Shown piece after piece: positions 33,285-40,859 of a stretch of 47,779 bases of DNA (positions within the stretch are counted from its first letter, which is position 1; each line of letters starts with the position of its first letter). The stretch comes from Chloroflexi bacterium HGW-Chloroflexi-8 (lineage in GTDB: Bacteria > Chloroflexota > Anaerolineae > Anaerolineales > Anaerolineaceae): contig PHBS01000006.1 in the NCBI GenBank assembly GCA_002841995.1, positions 1-47,779 on the forward strand. Direction: 5' to 3'. The translations under genes and the position numbers were made by a program. Below the pieces are notes generated by a model. That model was not told the origin of the DNA. It saw only the letters and a program-made list of their open reading frames with translations, and did no database searches.

Positions 33285-34022
33285 TTGGAAAAACTTGGCA
33301 TTAATCTGGGGTTTTTATTAGTACACATCGTAAATTTTGCGATTATTTTCATCGTGTTAAAAGCCTGGGTATTTGGACCCATGACAAAAATGCTTGAAAC
33401 GCGGCGAAAGAAGACTGCTCAGGGTCTTGAAGATGCACGCGTTGCTGCTGATGCACGAGCTAATGCAGAAGAAGCTGCAGAGAAAATCCTGGGAGAAGCT
33501 CAAACCAAAGCAGGCGATATTATCAAAGAAGCTACACTCCGTGCGGAATCTTTACAGAAAGAAATCGTTGCTGATGCTGATAAAGTTATTCAGACTGAAA
33601 GACAAAATGCATTAGCGGAAGTGGAAGAAGAACGCGTGCGATTATTAAGTGAAATGCGTGGGGATGTTTCTGCAATCGCAATCGCAGCAGCCCAAAAATT
33701 AATTGGGGAAGCACTGGATGAGAAAAGACAACATGCCTTATTGGAAGAATTTTTTTCTGGTGTGAAGGGTGGAAAGGTTTCTGTTTTAAGCGATGTGAAC
33801 TTAACAGGGAATTCTGCTGAAGTAACCAGTGCACTTCCATTATCTAAAAACGAACAAGAACAAGTTAAAAATAATGTAATTCAACAAATTGGTGAAGCTG
33901 CAACGATTAGTTTTAGGGTTGATCCTTCTATCCTTGGAGGTTTAGTACTTCGAGTTGGAGATCACGTTGTTGATGGTTCTGTTGCAGGTCAATTGGGCAA
34001 CTTACAAAAAGCACTCCAGTAA
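33285..34022 (+). CDS. atpF: ATP synthase subunit b fused to a delta C-terminal domain (TTG start)
   Basis: The TTG at 33285 has AAAGGAG (33272-33278) 6 bases upstream. The product is 245 residues. Residues about 7-31 are the single TM helix, followed by the long charged b-type helix (FGPMTKMLETRRKKTAQGLE, alanine- and glutamate-rich to about 150). Residues about 180-245 look like the C-terminal part of the delta/OSCP subunit, with ALPLSKNEQEQV and RVDPSILGGLVLRVGDHVVD, then GSVAG. The helical N-terminal delta domain that binds alpha is not visible. A b-delta fusion is known from mycobacteria, but with a larger delta part. No separate atpH follows. Confidence 0.9.
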   Translation: MEKLGINLGFLLVHIVNFAIIFIVLKAWVFGPMTKMLETRRKKTAQGLEDARVAADARANAEEAAEKILGEAQTKAGDIIKEATLRAESLQKEIVADADKVIQTERQNALAEVEEERVRLLSEMRGDVSAIAIAAAQKLIGEALDEKRQHALLEEFFSGVKGGKVSVLSDVNLTGNSAEVTSALPLSKNEQEQVKNNVIQQIGEAATISFRVDPSILGGLVLRVGDHVVDGSVAGQLGNLQKALQ

Positions 34023-34045
34023 TCAATTTTATTTTTCAAATACAG

Positions 34046-34090
34046 AGGTTGGTTGTAGATATCGATTTATCTTTACCAACCTTTGTTTTT
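34046..34090 (+). terminator. Terminator ending the F0 operon
   Basis: AGGTTGGT (34046-34053) pairs with ACCAACCT (34075-34082). The sequence then runs into TTTGTTTTT. An inner AGAT/ATCT can extend the stem. Its position 24 bases after the b-delta gene shows that atpA, G, D and C are not part of this transcript. Confidence 0.8.
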
Positions 34091-34098
34091 AGCAAATA

Positions 34099-35667
34099 AT
34101 GGAAAAAAAACTTAATCAGATTCTTGAAAATGTACCTTTTGAATGGGTAACCAACTCTTCAGATCTTAGTTCAAAAGTTGTTTCGGTTGAATACGACTCA
34201 CGACAAGTGAAAAACGGATCAATATTTGTCGCGTTAACCGGCCAAAACGTTGATGGACATCGTTACATAAAGCAGGCTGTAACCAACGGTGCTTCTGCAA
34301 TTTTCGGATCCGAATCCATAGATACTTGGAACGATTTGCCTGTTCCATATATTCAAGTTACCGAAACTCGCGAATCACTCGCCTATATCTCTGCAGCTTT
34401 TTTTGATTATCCAGCACGATCTATGGTCATGATTGGTGTTACAGGTACAGATGGTAAAACAACCACCTCAAATCTAATATATAAAATATTAATCACGGCT
34501 GGCATAAAAGCTGGAATGATTTCGACAGTGAATGCTCAAATCGGTGATGAGATTTTGGACACTGGTTTTCATGTTACAACTCCGGAAGCGCCAGCGATTC
34601 AATATTACCTCCGAAAAATGTGCGATTCAGGAATTACCCACGTCGTATTAGAGACAACTTCTCATGGTCTTGCTCAGCATCGAGTGGCTGGTTGTGAATT
34701 TGATATAGGTGTAATAACCAATATAACTCACGAACATCTTGATTTTCATGGTTCTTACGAATCATATTTTTCTGCAAAAGCCAAATTATTTGAAATGTTA
34801 TCTATCACCAAGAAAAAGCCAGGGGGAAATTTCCGAGTGTCTATCCTCAATCGGGATGATCAATCGTTCATAAATTTGAATCAGTTGATCATAACTCCAA
34901 AGATAGTATATTCCATGAATGAGAAGGCAGATTTATGGGCTGAAGAGATTGCTTACCAGAATGCTGGTATTGATTTTGTTGCGTGTAGCGATTCGTTTAG
35001 ACAAAAAGTCCATTGCAATATTAGTGGAGAGTTCAATGTTTCCAATAGTCTGGCTGCCCTGGCAACAACGGTAGTTGTTCTCGGAATTTCTCCGGAAATC
35101 GCAGCCAATGGTATTTCCAATTTGGAATCGGTTCCGGGCAGAATGCAGCAAATTAGATTGGGTCAAGGATTTTTAGCGATTGTAGATTTTGCCCATACTC
35201 CGAATGCATTAGAAAAAGCCTTGAAGACATCCAGAAAAATGACAACAGGAAAGCTAATAGCTGTTTTTGGTTCAGCAGGGCTGAGAGACCGGCAAAAGCG
35301 CCGTATGATGGCTTCAGTTTCAGCCAGACATGCGGACATCACAATTTTAACTGCTGAAGATCCTCGAACTGAAAATTTGCAGGAAATTCTCAATGAAATG
35401 AGAAGTGAGGCAGAAAAATGTGGTGCTGTCTTTAATCAAAATTTATTTGTGATACCTGATCGTGGCGAAGCGATTTCCAAGGGGATTTCTCTGGCAAACG
35501 ATTTGGATCTTGTGATTGCTTGTGGAAAGGGTCATGAACAATCAATGTGTTTCGGTGAAATTGAATATCCTTGGGATGATCGCGTTGCCATGCAGTCTGC
35601 TCTGGCAAAACGAATGAAAATACCAGGTCCAGATATGCCATTTTTGCCAACACAAATTGGTAGATAA
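34099..35667 (+). CDS. murE: UDP-N-acetylmuramoyl-tripeptide synthetase MurE
   Basis: The 522-residue Mur ligase adds the third amino acid of the peptidoglycan stem in the cytoplasm. N-terminal EYDSRQVKNGSIFVALTGQN (31-50) and the ATP loop GVTGTDGKTTT (113-123) are clear. HVVLETTSHGLAQHRVAG and THEHLDFHGSYE follow, and a C-terminal PGRMQQI and FAHTPNALEKAL. The specificity motif reads EDPR (420-423) where meso-DAP-adding enzymes have DNPR. Another third residue such as ornithine or lysine is therefore possible. It stands alone between the F0 operon and pnp, without other division or cell-wall genes. Confidence 0.92.
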   Translation: MEKKLNQILENVPFEWVTNSSDLSSKVVSVEYDSRQVKNGSIFVALTGQNVDGHRYIKQAVTNGASAIFGSESIDTWNDLPVPYIQVTETRESLAYISAAFFDYPARSMVMIGVTGTDGKTTTSNLIYKILITAGIKAGMISTVNAQIGDEILDTGFHVTTPEAPAIQYYLRKMCDSGITHVVLETTSHGLAQHRVAGCEFDIGVITNITHEHLDFHGSYESYFSAKAKLFEMLSITKKKPGGNFRVSILNRDDQSFINLNQLIITPKIVYSMNEKADLWAEEIAYQNAGIDFVACSDSFRQKVHCNISGEFNVSNSLAALATTVVVLGISPEIAANGISNLESVPGRMQQIRLGQGFLAIVDFAHTPNALEKALKTSRKMTTGKLIAVFGSAGLRDRQKRRMMASVSARHADITILTAEDPRTENLQEILNEMRSEAEKCGAVFNQNLFVIPDRGEAISKGISLANDLDLVIACGKGHEQSMCFGEIEYPWDDRVAMQSALAKRMKIPGPDMPFLPTQIGR

Positions 35668-35674
35668 AAAAAAA

Positions 35675-35699
35675 AGAGGCTGTCCATTGGACAGCCTCT
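35675..35699. terminator. Bidirectional terminator between convergent murE and pnp
   Basis: AGAGGCTGTCC (35675-35685) and GGACAGCCTCT (35689-35699) form a perfect 11-base-pair stem with an ATT loop. Ten As at 35666-35675 give the T-run for transcripts coming from pnp on the - strand. For murE the downstream tract (AAATTTGCTTTTAG) is weaker. Confidence 0.9.
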
Positions 35700-35709
35700 A
35701 AATTTGCTT

Positions 35710-37944
35710 TTAGTAGCGTTTTCGATCGCCACCACGATCGCCACCACGATCTCCACCGCGGTTGTTTCTATCTCCACGACCGCCATAATTACCACCTGAA
35801 CGATTACCAGATGGTTTACCACCTTTATCGTGCTCTTTTGCTTCTTCGACAGTCCAGCCTTCTAAGACGGCTTGGCGCGATAAGCGGATTTTTCCATTTT
35901 CGTCGATACCTGTAATCATAACGGTCAATTCATCACCAACGGAAACGACATCCGCCACTGAATTTACGCGTTCTGTATCCAGCTGTGAAATATGAACCAT
36001 ACCATCCTGACCGGGCAGAATTTCAACAAAAGCACCAAAATCAGCGACACGAACCACTTTTCCAGTATAAATTCGGCCAATTTGTGCAACTTCAATCATT
36101 GCTTCGATTCGTTCTCTGGCAATATCAGCACCATAGCCTTCACTGGCTGCAATGAATACGCTGCCATCCTCACCGATATCAATTTTTGTTTTAGTTTCTT
36201 CTTGTAAGGCACGAATATTTTTACCGCCAGGGCCAATGATGGCACCGATTTTATCTACTGGAACTTTCACAATCGTAATCTTTGGAGCATGTGGTTTTAA
36301 TGTTGGGCTTGGAACTGCAATGACTTCCAACATTTTTCCTAAGATTGATACACGGGCTTCATGAGCCTGCCTTAAAGCTTTGGACATAATCTCAGGTGTA
36401 ATTCCGGATATTTTGATATCCATTTGAAGGGCAGTGATACCTGCTTCTGTGCCGGCTACTTTGAAATCCATATCCCCTAAATGATCTTCCAAACCCTGGA
36501 TATCGGTTAAGATTGCAAATTTTTCGCCTTCCATGATTAATCCCATTGCAACACCGGAAACGGGTGCCTTAATGGGGACTCCAGCGTCCATTAATGCCAG
36601 AGTGGATCCACAGACAGAAGCCATTGAACTTGACCCGTTTGACATTAATATTTCAGAGACCAGACGTAAAGTATAAGGAAAATCTTCTTCAGCAGGGATG
36701 ACTGGTTCCAATGCCCGTTCAGCTAAAGCACCATGACCAATCTCACGACGTGATTGACCACGCAATGGTTTTGCTTCACCAGTGGCATACGGGGGAAAGT
36801 TATAATGGTGCATATATCGTTTGCTTTCGGTGGGAGACAAGGAATCAATTTCCTGTGCTTCACGGGGAGTTCCCAATGTTGCCAGTGTTAATGCTTGTGT
36901 TTCACCGCGAGTAAACACACCAGAGCCGTGGGCTCGGGGGCTTATTCCAATCTCACACCATATCGGACGAATTTCAGTGACAGTACGGCCATCTGGTCGT
37001 ATTCCTTTGTCCAAAATGCGATTTCGTACTACCTTTTTATAACTTTCTTCAAAAGCATCCTTGACCGGGTTTTTTAAGGTTTCGTCGTCTTTTGCAAATT
37101 CAGAAACCATTTTATCTTTTAATGCATCGATGGCATTATTTAATTCAGCTTTTGTGTGTGGAGCTTCTAAGGCTGCTTCAATTTCAGGTGCTACTCGCTC
37201 GTTGACCTTTTTGACAATTTCCTCATCATTTAAGAACAGGGGTACAACAAGTTTCTTTTTACCAATTTCTTGTGCCATTTTGAACTGAACATCGATGATT
37301 GGCTGGATCGATTTATGTGCAAATGCTAAAGCTTCAATCATAATGTCATCCGGAACTTCAGATGCACCGCACTCAACCATGGAGATTGCTTGTCGAGTAC
37401 CTGCTACTCGCAAATCCAGATCGGACTCTTCCGATTGCTGAAAAGTTGGGTTTACAACGAATTCGCCATTAATTCGGCCAATTCGTACAGCTCCAATCGG
37501 TCCATTCCAGGGGATATCTGAGATCATTAACGATGCAGAGGCAGCATTGACAGCAAGAATATCCAGTGGGTTTTCTCCATCTGAGGAAAATGAGACCATA
37601 ATTATTTGAACCGAATTACGCATGCCATTATCAAATAATGGACGGATTGGTCGGTCAGTAAGCCTGGCCAGTAATGTTGCTTCTGTGGAAGGTCTACCTT
37701 CTCTGCGGAAGAATGAACCTGGAATTCTTCCTCCAGCATACATTCTTTCTTCATAATCGATGGTAAGCGGGAAAAAATCAGTTCCCTCTTTTGGTTCCTT
37801 ATCCATTGTTGCTGCTGCAAATATAATGGAATCCCCAGTACGAACGGTTACAGCTCCACCAGCTTGCAGAGCTAATTTTCCGCTTTCAAACGTCATTTCA
37901 GTTTGACCAACGGAGACAGTATAAATTTTTGATTCGGGTTTCAT
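35710..37944 (-). CDS. pnp: Polyribonucleotide nucleotidyltransferase (PNPase) with RG-rich tail
   Basis: The 744-residue enzyme degrades RNA 3'-5' with phosphate. Two RNase PH domains (about 10-145 and 315-460) flank a helical linker. The active-site region of the second is visible as EILMSNGSSSMASVCGSTLAL. A KH domain (GAIIGPGGKNIRALQEETKT) and an S1 domain (YTGKVVRVADFGAFVEILPG, QDGMVHISQL) follow. The last 35 residues are an RGG-like tail with GGDR repeated three times and a final RKRY. It lies after rpsO on the - strand, an order conserved in many bacteria. Confidence 0.97.
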   Translation of the reverse strand: MKPESKIYTVSVGQTEMTFESGKLALQAGGAVTVRTGDSIIFAAATMDKEPKEGTDFFPLTIDYEERMYAGGRIPGSFFRREGRPSTEATLLARLTDRPIRPLFDNGMRNSVQIIMVSFSSDGENPLDILAVNAASASLMISDIPWNGPIGAVRIGRINGEFVVNPTFQQSEESDLDLRVAGTRQAISMVECGASEVPDDIMIEALAFAHKSIQPIIDVQFKMAQEIGKKKLVVPLFLNDEEIVKKVNERVAPEIEAALEAPHTKAELNNAIDALKDKMVSEFAKDDETLKNPVKDAFEESYKKVVRNRILDKGIRPDGRTVTEIRPIWCEIGISPRAHGSGVFTRGETQALTLATLGTPREAQEIDSLSPTESKRYMHHYNFPPYATGEAKPLRGQSRREIGHGALAERALEPVIPAEEDFPYTLRLVSEILMSNGSSSMASVCGSTLALMDAGVPIKAPVSGVAMGLIMEGEKFAILTDIQGLEDHLGDMDFKVAGTEAGITALQMDIKISGITPEIMSKALRQAHEARVSILGKMLEVIAVPSPTLKPHAPKITIVKVPVDKIGAIIGPGGKNIRALQEETKTKIDIGEDGSVFIAASEGYGADIARERIEAMIEVAQIGRIYTGKVVRVADFGAFVEILPGQDGMVHISQLDTERVNSVADVVSVGDELTVMITGIDENGKIRLSRQAVLEGWTVEEAKEHDKGGKPSGNRSGGNYGGRGDRNNRGGDRGGDRGGDRKRY
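35724..35759 (-). repeat. Three tandem 12-base units encoding the GGDR repeats of PNPase
   Basis: On the + strand GATCGCCACCAC occurs at 35724-35735 and 35736-35747, followed by GATCTCCACCGC at 35748-35759. The units encode the repeated Arg-Gly-Gly-Asp pattern at the PNPase C-terminus. A short in-frame tandem array such as this can change copy number by slippage. Confidence 0.8.
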
Positions 37945-37965
37945 ATTTCTTCCCTTATGATAATT

Positions 37966-38037
37966 CCCGCTTTGTTAGGGACTGAAAACTATTCAGAACC
38001 CTTCGTTCTGAACACATTTCAATACCCAACCAGCGGG
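37966..38037 (-). promoter_or_regulatory. Structured 5' leader of pnp
   Basis: Read on the - strand, CCCGCT (38032-38037) can pair with AGCGGG (37966-37971). A further GUUGGG/CCCTAAC pairing continues the stem, and TTCAGAAC/GTTCTGAA (37992-38012) forms the top hairpin. The structure sits about 22 bases before the pnp start. In enteric bacteria a pnp leader hairpin is the site of RNase III and PNPase autocontrol. A similar role here is inference. Confidence 0.5.
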
Positions 38038-38051
38038 TAAAATGTTGAAAA

Positions 38052-38080
38052 GAAGAGAGTGATTTATGGTCACTCCCTTC
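38052..38080 (-). terminator. Terminator-like hairpin after rpsO
   Basis: On the - strand GAAGGGAGTGA pairs with TCACTCTCTTC over 11 positions with one mismatch, across a CCATAAA loop. TTTTC follows. It lies 15 bases after the rpsO stop and before pnp, so some transcripts may end here while others read into pnp. Confidence 0.6.
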
Positions 38081-38095
38081 CTATACACTTGAGAT

Positions 38096-38368
38096 TTAGC
38101 GTGCGCGAAGACCTAAACTTTCTGTTACAGCTGCAAAACGACCAAAATCTTTGCTGCGTAAGTAAGCCAAAAGGCGTCGGCGTTGTCCAACCATAATCAG
38201 AAGACCACGTCGTGATGATTCGTCGTGTTTGTGACTGCGAAGATGTTCAGTAAGTTGGATAATTCGGAAAGTTAACAAAGCAATTTGAACTTCCGGCGAG
38301 CCAGTGTCACCTTCGTGACGGCCATATTTTTCGATAATCTCATTTTTCTTTTCAATTGTTAAAGACAT
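38096..38368 (-). CDS. rpsO: 30S ribosomal protein S15
   Basis: The 90-residue all-helical protein has S15 motifs [40 protein letters not shown] and [13 protein letters not shown]. It is a primary 16S central-domain binder and a component of bridge B4. AGGAG lies 10 bases before the ATG on the - strand. An extended -10 upstream gives it its own promoter and a leader of about 80 bases. pnp follows. Confidence 0.97.
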   Translation of the reverse strand: MSLTIEKKNEIIEKYGRHEGDTGSPEVQIALLTFRIIQLTEHLRSHKHDESSRRGLLIMVGQRRRLLAYLRSKDFGRFAAVTESLGLRAR

Positions 38369-38462
38369 GACGTTTGCACTCCTAAATTAGTATCATTTTT
38401 TGCAGGTCTCCAGATTCAAAGCCTCAGCCGTAAACCGGACCAGTCATTAGGCAGTAATTATA
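38369..38462 (-). promoter_or_regulatory. Promoter and leader of rpsO
   Basis: On the - strand TGGTATAAT (TATAAT at 38462-38457) is an extended -10 with no good -35. Transcription would start near 38450, leaving a leader of about 82 bases. The leader contains short complementary segments (GGTC/GACC, CCG/CGG) that could build a junction of the kind S15 binds to regulate itself. The rest of the 195-base gap (38463-38563) shows no gene. Confidence 0.5.
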
Positions 38463-38563
38463 CCAGATGCTTTTGGTTTCGTATAGAAAGGTTTGACACC
38501 ATCGATAGACAGATTGCACCAAATTAATCTCAAATAACATTCAATTATTTTGATGAGTCATAC

Positions 38564-39361
38564 TCAAGATTTCATAATCTGTCTTATTTTTTCTTGTTGT
38601 TCATCCGAAAAATATCCCAGATTCCTTCGAATGATGCGAAATAATTCTGGTGATGGCTGACTTAATAGCATGCTTTTCACAAAAAATTGTGTTTCAATTG
38701 GCTCCCGCAAAATCAACAATTGAATTAATTCACTTAACTCATTTGTAATTTTTTCATTGTGAAATGAACTGATAGAACTTATTTTGTTAAAAACATAAGG
38801 AATATTTTCAAATTTTGGATCAAGAATTAACACTTGAATTGCTTGTATTGCAGGAATAATCATTTGCGGATTTCCGGAATTTACCCATCCTGAAATAATA
38901 TCAAGCCATTTGTTCAATCCATGGTCACGGATTGTTTTGGTACTTTCATTAAAGATGATCATTCGAAGTGTTTTGTCTTTTGTATCTCCGCTCCACTTAA
39001 TGACTCTTTCCAAAATATCTGGAATTTTCGTCACTGGCAAAGCACTCATAAAGATTCCAGCCATTTGTTTCATTTCCAAAACGGGTTCACTCCAGATGAT
39101 GTCTACATACGAAAGAGCAATATCCGGATTTGCTTTAGCGAATTGAATAAAAAAAAGCTGTAATTGATTGATTATTAAGGGAGATAATTGATAACTTTCC
39201 AATCCTTGCTTCTGGAATGATTCCGAGGTTGTACGGAAAGCCAGGTTGGCATGTGCTTCCATTAATGAACGCAAACTTTCCAGGAATATTTCTGGAGGAA
39301 ATTTTGGCTCAAGGATGGATTGAATTTGTGATTTCAGGCGGTCAATTTGAATTGCTGGCAT
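38564..39361 (-). CDS. Alpha-helical repeat protein of unknown function
   Basis: I do not recognise this 265-residue protein. It is almost entirely helical, without signal peptide or TM segment. Helical pairs of about 35-40 residues (for example PDILERVIKWSGDTKDKTLR, IIPAIQAIQVLI, ELSELIQLLILREPIETQFF) suggest a HEAT-like or AlkD-like alpha-solenoid fold. No catalytic motif can be named. It starts 42 bases after proS on the same strand and probably shares its transcript. The ATG has no clear ribosome binding site. Confidence 0.6.
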   Translation of the reverse strand: MPAIQIDRLKSQIQSILEPKFPPEIFLESLRSLMEAHANLAFRTTSESFQKQGLESYQLSPLIINQLQLFFIQFAKANPDIALSYVDIIWSEPVLEMKQMAGIFMSALPVTKIPDILERVIKWSGDTKDKTLRMIIFNESTKTIRDHGLNKWLDIISGWVNSGNPQMIIPAIQAIQVLILDPKFENIPYVFNKISSISSFHNEKITNELSELIQLLILREPIETQFFVKSMLLSQPSPELFRIIRRNLGYFSDEQQEKIRQIMKS

Positions 39362-39403
39362 ACACTAATCATAATTTTCTTGTTGAAAAGTTGCATTTTC
39401 TGG

Positions 39404-40837
39404 TTAATAGGATCTGGCAAAGTAAGTTTTATAATCTGCAGGTTTCCCACAATAAATGCAAGTACCAGATGTTTTTTCCTGGCCCAATGGTCTACAACGA
39501 GTGGTTGCTTTAGTCTCATCCTTAATACTATTTTCACAACTTGCATCACCACACCAGTATGAATATGCCCACCCATTCACAATGACTTCTTTAAACTCAT
39601 TAAAATTCTTGGGTTCAAAAATATGGCTGTCACGGAATTCAGTTGCTTTTTTCAAAAGCCGGTCTTGTAAATCGTTTAGTAATTTTTCGATGTTTTTGGC
39701 GAGATCAACCATGGGGAGAAATAATTTGCCTGCCTTTCCAGGAATATCTCGTTGGGAAACCACAACATTTTGATTAGCCACATCTTTTGGTCCAATTTCA
39801 ATTCTTAAAGGAACACCACGCATTTCCCAATCATTAAACTTGAATCCCGGTGTAAGATTCTCCCTATTATCAACTTTTATTCTGAATTGATTCAATGCGT
39901 TTTCAACTTCACCCACCATGGTCATAACTTTTTCTTTTTCTTCGTCATTTCGGAATATCGGTACAATTACAATTTGGCTCGGTGCGAGTTTAGGCGGCAG
40001 GATTAAGCCTTGATCATCTCCGTGTGTCATGATAATAGCACCTACAAAACGGGTTGATACACCCCAGGATGTTGTCCAGGCATATTGTTGTTCGTTATTA
40101 CGGTCCAGATATTGAATATCAAAAGCTTTGGCAAAATTTTGACCTAAATTATGCGAAGTTCCTGATTGTAAAGCTTTAGTGTCCAGCATCATGGCCTCAA
40201 TTGTATAGGAGCGTTGTGCGCCTGCAAATTTTTCTGCATCACTTTTGATTCCTGGAATTACAGGTACAGCCGCTTCGTTAATTGCAAAATCCGTATACAA
40301 ATTTAATATTTTTAGTGTTTCGTCTTCTGCCTCTTGTGCAGTCTCATGGGCGGTATGACCTTCCTGCCAATAGAACTCTAAAGTTCGTAAAAACAGGCGG
40401 GTTCGCATTTCCCATCGGACAACATTTGCCCATTGATTAATTAAAATCGGTAAATCACGGTAAGATTTTATCCATTTTGAATACATATATCCAATAATCG
40501 TTTCACTGGTTGGGCGAACGACCAGAGGTTCTTCAAGTTTTTCCCCTCCACCAATTGTGACGATCGCTAATTCCGGCGCAAACCCTTCCACATGTTCTTT
40601 TTCTTTTTCCAAAAAAGACATTGGTATGAGCAATGGAAAAGCGGCATTTACATGACCTGTCTTTTTAAAGCGGGTATCAAGTGCTTTTTGGATATTTTCC
40701 CATAACGCCCACCCGTACGGACGTACCACCATACATCCTCGAACCGGTGCATAGTCAGCCAGTTCAGATTTTAATATTAATTGGTTGTACCATTCTGAAA
40801 AATTTTCACTCTGTTTTGGAAGTCTGTCTTCTGCCAT
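39404..40837 (-). CDS. proS: Prolyl-tRNA synthetase, archaeal/eukaryotic (ProS type 3) form
   Basis: The 477-residue class II synthetase charges tRNA-Pro. It starts near NFSEWYNQLILKSELADYAP, followed by VRGCMVVRPYGWALWENIQ, typical of type 3. Further motifs are RPTSETIIGYMYSKWIKSYR, MRTRLFLRTLEFYWQEGHTA and TSWGVSTRFVGAIIMTHGDD. The C-terminal zinc-binding-type domain contains WCGDASCE and CIYCG and ends ARSY. It lacks the YbaK-type editing insertion of the classical bacterial form. It lies between the LOG-family gene and the unknown helical gene. Confidence 0.95.
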   Translation of the reverse strand: MAEDRLPKQSENFSEWYNQLILKSELADYAPVRGCMVVRPYGWALWENIQKALDTRFKKTGHVNAAFPLLIPMSFLEKEKEHVEGFAPELAIVTIGGGEKLEEPLVVRPTSETIIGYMYSKWIKSYRDLPILINQWANVVRWEMRTRLFLRTLEFYWQEGHTAHETAQEAEDETLKILNLYTDFAINEAAVPVIPGIKSDAEKFAGAQRSYTIEAMMLDTKALQSGTSHNLGQNFAKAFDIQYLDRNNEQQYAWTTSWGVSTRFVGAIIMTHGDDQGLILPPKLAPSQIVIVPIFRNDEEKEKVMTMVGEVENALNQFRIKVDNRENLTPGFKFNDWEMRGVPLRIEIGPKDVANQNVVVSQRDIPGKAGKLFLPMVDLAKNIEKLLNDLQDRLLKKATEFRDSHIFEPKNFNEFKEVIVNGWAYSYWCGDASCENSIKDETKATTRCRPLGQEKTSGTCIYCGKPADYKTYFARSY

Positions 40838-40859
40838 GTGATCACTCTTTTTCTTTTAA

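Noticed and set aside
35724-35759. A CRISPR-like or intergenic repeat array
   Set aside because: The 12-base units have no spacers and are in frame inside pnp, encoding GGDR repeats.
35532-35822. A - strand frame across the murE end and the pnp end
   Set aside because: It runs through the bidirectional terminator and is low-complexity shadow of the pnp repeat tail.
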